64,000 bases of DNA from NCBI GenBank assembly GCA_965197005.1, contig OZ239982.1, positions 186,001 through 250,000 on the forward strand, written 5' to 3'. A program made the translations under genes and the position numbers. Positions 59,030-64,000 of this stretch are shown here, piece after piece. The notes below the pieces were generated by a model. That model did not search any database. It was not told where the DNA came from and saw only the letters and a program-made list of their open reading frames with translations. This DNA comes from G965197005 sp965197005. GTDB lineage: Bacteria; Pseudomonadota; Gammaproteobacteria; Pseudomonadales; Oceanobacteraceae. Numbering within the stretch: position 1 is the stretch's first letter; each line of letters opens with the position of its first letter.

Positions 59030-59897
59030 GGCAGCAAAATCTAATATTCATTTATCCCTAGGGCGATTTTTCTTATACGCAGGGCTGATTTTTATTGCTC
59101 TGATTTATTTAATGCCGCTGGTGGTGATGTTACTCACTTCACTTAAAAGTATGGCAGATATTCGTACGGGCAATCTAATTAGTTGGCCGAATGTGTTTTT
59201 AGTTGATGCTTGGCAAGAGGCTTGGTCAAGTGCTTGTACGGGGGTGCAATGTGAGGGTGTGAGTTCGTATTTTTGGAATTCTTTGAAGATTACCATTCCT
59301 GCAGTGCTTATTTCGACTTTTTTAGGCGCATTAAATGGTTATGTGTTAACTAAATGGAAATTTAAAGGCAGCGATTTATTTTTTGGTATGTTGCTGTTTG
59401 GTTGTTTTTTGCCGTTTCAGGTGGTGATTTTGCCGATGGCACAAACCCTTTCTTGGTTTGGTTTGGCAAATACCACAGCGGGTTTGGTGTTTGTGCATGT
59501 GGTCTATGGTATGGCATTTACCACCTTGTTTTTTAGAAATTATTACGTCAGCGTACCAGATGAATTGGTTAAAGCGGCACAGATTGATGGCGCAGGGTTT
59601 TTTACTATTTTTTGGCGTATCATTTTGCCGCTTTCTACGTCTATTTTTGTGGTGTGCATTATTTGGCAATTTACCCAAGTTTGGAATGACTTTTTATTTG
59701 GGGTGGTGTTTTCAAGTGGCGATACTCAGCCTATTACGGTGGCGTTAAATAATCTGGTTAATACCTCAACAGGGGTTAAAAAATATAATGTAGATATGGC
59801 GGCGGCGATGATTGCCGCACTGCCTACTTTATTGGTGTATGTGTTTGCAGGCAAATATTTTATTCGTGGCTTAACAGCTGGCGCAGTGAAAGGTTAA
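59022..59897 (+). CDS. gtsC: glucose-type ABC transporter permease GtsC
   Basis: A 291-residue MalG-like permease. The first helix is at about 15-37, and the coupling loop is KAAQIDGAGFFTIFWRIILP. The ATG at 59022 overlaps the gtsB stop; an upstream GTG at 59007 would add five residues. A Cys pair in SACTGVQCEGVSSYFWNSLK lies in the periplasmic loop, as in Pseudomonas homologues. Confidence 0.92.
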   Translation: MAKAAKSNIHLSLGRFFLYAGLIFIALIYLMPLVVMLLTSLKSMADIRTGNLISWPNVFLVDAWQEAWSSACTGVQCEGVSSYFWNSLKITIPAVLISTFLGALNGYVLTKWKFKGSDLFFGMLLFGCFLPFQVVILPMAQTLSWFGLANTTAGLVFVHVVYGMAFTTLFFRNYYVSVPDELVKAAQIDGAGFFTIFWRIILPLSTSIFVVCIIWQFTQVWNDFLFGVVFSSGDTQPITVALNNLVNTSTGVKKYNVDMAAAMIAALPTLLVYVFAGKYFIRGLTAGAVKG

Positions 59898-59907
59898 GGA
59901 AATTAAA

Positions 59908-61017
59908 ATGGCAAAATTAAAAATAAAAAACATTACTAAATCTTATGGCAAGGTTGAGGTATTAAAAGGCATTGATTTAGATATTAATGATGGCGAGTTT
60001 TTAATCCTTGTGGGCCCTTCAGGTTGTGGTAAATCAACATTAATGAACTCGATAGCAGGGCTTGAAAGTGTAACCTCAGGGGATATTCAAATTGGTGAGC
60101 AGGTGGTCACAGAATTGCCGCCTAAAGAGCGTGATATTGCGATGGTATTTCAGTCGTATGCACTGTATCCAAGCATGACGGTGGAAGAGAATATTTCCTT
60201 TGCCTTAAAAATTCGCAAAGTTCCAAATGCTGAACGTATTGCCAAGGTAAAAGAAGTTTCTGAGTTATTACAGATTGACCATTTGCTTAAACGTAAACCA
60301 TCACAACTTTCTGGTGGGCAGCGACAACGAGTGGCTATTGGACGAGCGTTGGCACGTGAGCCGAAAATTTATTTGTTTGATGAGCCGCTATCTAACCTTG
60401 ATGCTAAGTTGCGTGTAGAAATGCGTACTGAGCTAAAAAAACTGCATCAGCGTTTAAAGACCACCATTGTGTATGTCACCCACGACCAAATTGAAGCAAT
60501 GACGCTTGCGGATAGAATTGCGGTGATGAAAGATGGCTTAGTACAGCAGTTTGGTAGCCCGCAAGAGATTTATGATAATCCCGCCAATATGTTTGTAGCA
60601 GGGTTTATGGGCTCGCCAGCGATGAATTTTTTACACTGTCCTTTGCTGAAAAATGAGCAGGGTTATAGCCTAAAAGTGGTTAATGTGCATGGGCAAGAGA
60701 CGCTTTTGATGCTTGAGTCTAAAGATGAGTTGCTGGCGGAGTATGTTGGCAAAAACGTCATTTTAGGTATTCGTCCTGAGCAAATTGGCAGACATAATGG
60801 TGAGTGTTTACCTAATACCAGTATTGTTGATGCACGCATTGAAGTGATGGAACCAACAGGGCCTGATACGCTGGTCTTTATTGAGTTAAATAAACAAGAG
60901 GTGTGTTGCCGAGTTGACCCTAAAGATATCAGTAAAACCTGCAGTGAGGTTTCTTTTAGCATAGATTTATCTAAAGCTGTTTTATTTGATGTGGATAGTG
61001 AAAAGCGCATTCTGTAA
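59908..61017 (+). CDS. sugar ABC transporter ATP-binding protein (MalK/UgpC type)
   Basis: A 369-residue ATPase with Walker A GPSGCGKS, Q-loop MVFQSYALYPSMTVEENI, signature LSGGQRQRVAIGRALAREP, Walker B YLFDEPLSNLD and a C-terminal TOBE/regulatory domain (about 240-369). It lies 10 nt after gtsC and energises the GtsBC channel. The regulatory domain has no clear EIIA-contact signature that I can name. Confidence 0.94.
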   Translation: MAKLKIKNITKSYGKVEVLKGIDLDINDGEFLILVGPSGCGKSTLMNSIAGLESVTSGDIQIGEQVVTELPPKERDIAMVFQSYALYPSMTVEENISFALKIRKVPNAERIAKVKEVSELLQIDHLLKRKPSQLSGGQRQRVAIGRALAREPKIYLFDEPLSNLDAKLRVEMRTELKKLHQRLKTTIVYVTHDQIEAMTLADRIAVMKDGLVQQFGSPQEIYDNPANMFVAGFMGSPAMNFLHCPLLKNEQGYSLKVVNVHGQETLLMLESKDELLAEYVGKNVILGIRPEQIGRHNGECLPNTSIVDARIEVMEPTGPDTLVFIELNKQEVCCRVDPKDISKTCSEVSFSIDLSKAVLFDVDSEKRIL

Positions 61018-61067
61018 GATTTGCATAAATAATATTTAAGACGTGCATAAGGTTGTGTTACGGATTT

Positions 61068-61098
61068 GCCGCTCATGTTATGATGGCGGCTTTATTTT
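61068..61098 (+). terminator. terminator after the gts operon
   Basis: GCCGC (61068-61072) with GCGGC (61086-61090), extended by CAT/ATG around a GTT loop with a small internal bulge, then TTTATTTT. It ends the transport operon before cbrX. Confidence 0.75.
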
Positions 61099-61113
61099 AA
61101 TGAACATCACATT

Positions 61114-61290
61114 ATGTACGATTACCGTCTGGGTTTATTGTTTTTAGCCATTATTTTTTTACTCTCTCCTGTGGTTATGGATTGGTGGGCAACCCCTAGT
61201 GGCGACTGGTATCGTCCTTTTCTAATCTGGCTGGTATTTATTATTAGTTTGATTTTCCTGACACAAAGACCGGGTAATGATGAGCTTTAG
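61114..61290 (+). CDS. cbrX: small membrane protein CbrX-like, translationally coupled to cbrA
   Basis: A 58-residue protein, MYDYRLGLLFLAIIFLLSPV at the start, with two hydrophobic helices (about 6-22 and 35-49) and ending TQRPGNDEL. The last codons overlap the start of cbrA (61277/61280) by 11-14 nt. In Pseudomonas a small cbrX gene lies in the same place and couples cbrA translation. Size and context fit; the sequence itself is too short to prove orthology. Confidence 0.7.
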   Translation: MYDYRLGLLFLAIIFLLSPVVMDWWATPSGDWYRPFLIWLVFIISLIFLTQRPGNDEL

Positions 61291-64000
61291 TCTGGTTTTT
61301 TTGGTAGGTATCACGCTGGTTTATCTGGCGAGCTTATTTTTTTCTGCTTATTTGGTTGAACGTGGCGTTATTCCCAAGCCCATTACGGAACACCCTTTTG
61401 TTTATGTACTTGCAATGGGGGTTTATGTAAGTGCATGGGCATTTTATGGTACGGTTGGATTGGCGTATCAGACAGGTTATGCCTATTTAGCTTATTATTT
61501 AGGTGCCGCAGGTGCGTTTATGTTGGCACCTATTTTATTAAAACCTCTGTTGCGCTTATCTCGCAATTACCAACTAAGTTCTTTGGCAGATATGTTGGCA
61601 TTTCGTTATCGTAGCCGTTTAGCGGGTGTGAGTGTTACTTTATTAATGTTGCTAATTAGTATTCCTTTATTAACTCTCCAAATTACTGCTGTTGCCGATA
61701 CGCTCTATCTGCTTAATCAGCAAATTCCCACTAGCATGTTGGCATTGCCTTTTTGTTTGTTAATGATTTTATTCGCTATTTTATTTGGAGCAAGGCATAT
61801 TTCTCCTCGTAGTAAACATACAGGGTTGGTGTTTGCTTTGGCATTAGAGACTTTATTTAAAGTGCTGGTTATGGTGTTTTTAAGCCTGCTATTGGTCTTT
61901 GATGTGTTTGGCTCTTTTTCTCAATTTAATCAATGGATTGCAGCTCATATTACACCTAATATTGTAACAACGATGCGGGTACCAGAAGAACAATGGCACA
62001 CCATGTTATTGATGTGTTTTGCCGCAGTGGTTACCTTACCGCATATGTTTCATGTGATTTTTACTGAAAATGTTGAAAGCAAAACATTAAAACAAGCAAG
62101 CTGGGGAATGCCTATTATCTTATTTTTAGTGAGTATCAGCATTCCACCTATAGTCTGGGCGGGAATAAAATTAAATATCAGTGATACGCCTGAATATATG
62201 ATATTACACCTTGGGCAAGTATTAAATTCACCAATGATGAGTTTACTTGGCTATATAGGTGGGCTGGCAGCCGCTTCTGGTGTGATTGTGGTGGTTACAC
62301 TGGCATTAGCAGCGATGTGTTTAAATCATTTGGTGATGCCGATTTATCAACCAAAACCTGAAGCCAAACACGATATTTATCATCGTCTCTTGTGGCTAAG
62401 GCGAGTATTAATTGCAGGTATTTTATTGGTTGCTTATGGTTTTTATGCCTTGCTTGGAACAGGACTGGACATTACTCGTTTGGGATTAATTAGTTTTGCA
62501 GGTGTGCTGCAGTTTTTGCCTGGAGTTTTAGGACTGTTATATTGGCCTAAAGCCAATCGTATAGGCTTTTTATATGGGCTTTTAGTTGGTTCTCTTGTTT
62601 GGATGTTTGCCATTGTTTTGCCTATTGCCAGTAATCGCTTGGGCTGGCACGGTCTACTTGAAATCTTGCCTAAATTAGACATTTATAACTGGCATATTGT
62701 GACACTTATTTCACTGGCTATTAATTTTTTGGTCTTGGTTGTTTTGAGTTTGTTTAGTAGACGCTCAGATGAAGAAATTGCAGCAGCAGAAGTGTGCTCT
62801 ATTGATAGCACTTGGCAGCCCGTAAGACAGTTACTGAAAATTAAAAATAGTAATGAAATGATTGATAAAATAAGCGAATCACTGGGTCGTCATGTTGCTC
62901 AGCGAGAGGTATTGCAAGCATTACAAGATTTGAATTTACATTCCTTTGAAAGTCGCCCGTTTGCGCTACGACAAACCAGAGATAAACTAGAGGCTAACTT
63001 ATCTGGATTAATGGGACCTACTGTTGCTCATAGTTTGGTCACTCGCCATTTGCCATTGCAAGAACATCAAGGACATGGAGAGATATTACAAACTGAGCAG
63101 CACCTTGATGACTTTCAAGAACGCTTTAATGGATTAGCAGGCGAGTTAGACAGCTTACGTCGGCATTATCGAAAAACGCTGGAGCATTTACCGCTAGGGA
63201 CTTGTTCTTTAGCCAAAGATGGAGAGATTTTGCTATGGAATCAGGCAATGCGTAAGATGACAGGCTTAGCACCCAATCAGGTAACTGGTACGCCCATTCA
63301 TGCTTTGCCAGAGCCGTGGCGAGCTTTGTTTGTTGAATTTGTACGTGGTAACGAATTACACCTTTATAAGCACCCGATTGAATATGATAATCAATGCCAC
63401 TGGTTTAATTTGCACAAGGCATTTATTCAAACTCAGCACCAAAATTCTGGAGATTTGGTTATTTTGTTAGAAGATCAAACAGCCAGTCAACGCCTTGAAA
63501 ATAAACTGATGCACAGCGAGCGACTGGCCTCAATAGGTCGATTGTCCGCAGGTATTGCACATGAAATTGGTAATCCCATTACTGGCATAGACTGTTTGGC
63601 TCAAAGTATCCGTTATGAAACCAAAGACCCAGCTTTATTAGAGATGGCAGAGCAAATAAAAACGCTTACCCAGCGCATCAATCGTATTTTACAGTCATTA
63701 TCACACTTTTCTTATGCACCCACACAATCCAATGAATACCTATGCTTAGATTTACGTTCCTGCATTAAACAAGCAGCAGAACTCTTGCAGCTCAACCAAA
63801 GAATGCAGCAAGTAACCCTTAAATTAAGTATGCCTAACCCCTTAATGTTAATGGGTGATAGTCAGCGTTTAATTCAGGTTTTCGTTAACTTAATCTCTAA
63901 TGCAATTGATGCCAGCTGCCAAGAAAAAGGTAACATTCATATTTTTGATAACAGCACAGAGCAACAAATTGTACTTGTTATTCAAGATGACGGAGAAGGT
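61277..64000 (+). CDS. cbrA: CbrA-type sensor kinase with SLC5 symporter domain (partial, runs off right edge)
   Basis: 908 codons are visible with no stop. Residues 1-~490 form a sodium/solute symporter-like domain with many helices (MGVYVSAWAFYGTVGLAYQT, LAAMCLNHLVMPIY). A linker/STAC-like region follows to about 630. A PAS domain is at about 640-740 (YRKTLEHLPLGTCSLAKDGE), HisKA at about 750-815 with the phospho-acceptor in GIAHEIGNPI (His about 763), and HATPase with NLISNAIDAS near 871. The window ends at DDGEG. CbrA with CbrB controls carbon and nitrogen use and, through small RNAs, Crc. Starts at 61277 or 61280 both fit. Confidence 0.9.
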   Translation, partial: MMSFSLVFLVGITLVYLASLFFSAYLVERGVIPKPITEHPFVYVLAMGVYVSAWAFYGTVGLAYQTGYAYLAYYLGAAGAFMLAPILLKPLLRLSRNYQLSSLADMLAFRYRSRLAGVSVTLLMLLISIPLLTLQITAVADTLYLLNQQIPTSMLALPFCLLMILFAILFGARHISPRSKHTGLVFALALETLFKVLVMVFLSLLLVFDVFGSFSQFNQWIAAHITPNIVTTMRVPEEQWHTMLLMCFAAVVTLPHMFHVIFTENVESKTLKQASWGMPIILFLVSISIPPIVWAGIKLNISDTPEYMILHLGQVLNSPMMSLLGYIGGLAAASGVIVVVTLALAAMCLNHLVMPIYQPKPEAKHDIYHRLLWLRRVLIAGILLVAYGFYALLGTGLDITRLGLISFAGVLQFLPGVLGLLYWPKANRIGFLYGLLVGSLVWMFAIVLPIASNRLGWHGLLEILPKLDIYNWHIVTLISLAINFLVLVVLSLFSRRSDEEIAAAEVCSIDSTWQPVRQLLKIKNSNEMIDKISESLGRHVAQREVLQALQDLNLHSFESRPFALRQTRDKLEANLSGLMGPTVAHSLVTRHLPLQEHQGHGEILQTEQHLDDFQERFNGLAGELDSLRRHYRKTLEHLPLGTCSLAKDGEILLWNQAMRKMTGLAPNQVTGTPIHALPEPWRALFVEFVRGNELHLYKHPIEYDNQCHWFNLHKAFIQTQHQNSGDLVILLEDQTASQRLENKLMHSERLASIGRLSAGIAHEIGNPITGIDCLAQSIRYETKDPALLEMAEQIKTLTQRINRILQSLSHFSYAPTQSNEYLCLDLRSCIKQAAELLQLNQRMQQVTLKLSMPNPLMLMGDSQRLIQVFVNLISNAIDASCQEKGNIHIFDNSTEQQIVLVIQDDGEG

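Overview
The window is a chromosomal segment of an AT-rich gammaproteobacterium. BfmR/BfmS-, MetR-, PhoB-, CpxR/CpxA-, CbrX/CbrA- and Gts-type proteins, class Ia NrdAB, and a dusB-fis-purH-purD operon together point to Pseudomonadales, perhaps near Moraxellaceae. The family assignment is an inference from remembered protein resemblance, not a search.

Layout. 1-1452: end of a sulfate transport operon (cysT partial, sbp). 1570-11464: a methyltransferase, then a signalling block in which an MBL-GAF-HD-GYP protein converges on a four-gene cluster (beta-helix lipoprotein, FecR protein, TPR-barrel protein, CHASE2 adenylate cyclase). 11721-15645: nrdA-nrdB-ferredoxin, with two NrdR boxes upstream. 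16202-22622: regulators (bfmRS-like, metR, phoB, tRNA-Thr(TGT), cpxAR-like). A CpxP/Spy protein is divergent from cpxR across a perfect CpxR box. 23226-23866: two tandem-repeat tracts. 24145-34975: NHL lipoprotein, SulP transporter, small outer-membrane barrel, trmO, DUF2333 protein, a glycine-betaine ABC transporter (proX, NUDIX, proW, proV) and an MscS channel.

35214-49494 is the accessory island. It starts with one full Rhs/YD-repeat protein of 1943 residues, which has a Sec signal, a peptidase C39-like domain, an Rhs barrel and a long coiled-coil insertion. Seven promoterless 3' rhs fragments follow. They share a nearly identical Rhs core of about 95 residues, and six of them run on into different C-terminal tips. 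Five tips are followed by a tightly overlapping or adjacent small gene that is a candidate immunity gene (membrane proteins, DUF4279, DUF1493). The sixth tip is cut short and followed by a ParE-type toxin-antitoxin pair. Four cassettes begin with the same short non-rhs junction sequence. One of these interrupts a 5' fragment of ispF. The last cassette is cut by what looks like an IS200/IS605-type right end lying against the stop codon of clpB. I read the island as a polymorphic-toxin locus with one expressed rhs gene and a bank of silent tip/immunity cassettes for recombination.

49491-64000: clpB with a sigma-32-type promoter, purD-purH-fis-dusB, a glucose-type ABC transporter (gtsABC plus ATPase) with an internal terminator, and cbrX-cbrA, where cbrA runs off the right edge. 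Two genes cut by the window ends (cysT and cbrA) and the 58-codon cbrX were read directly from the sequence.
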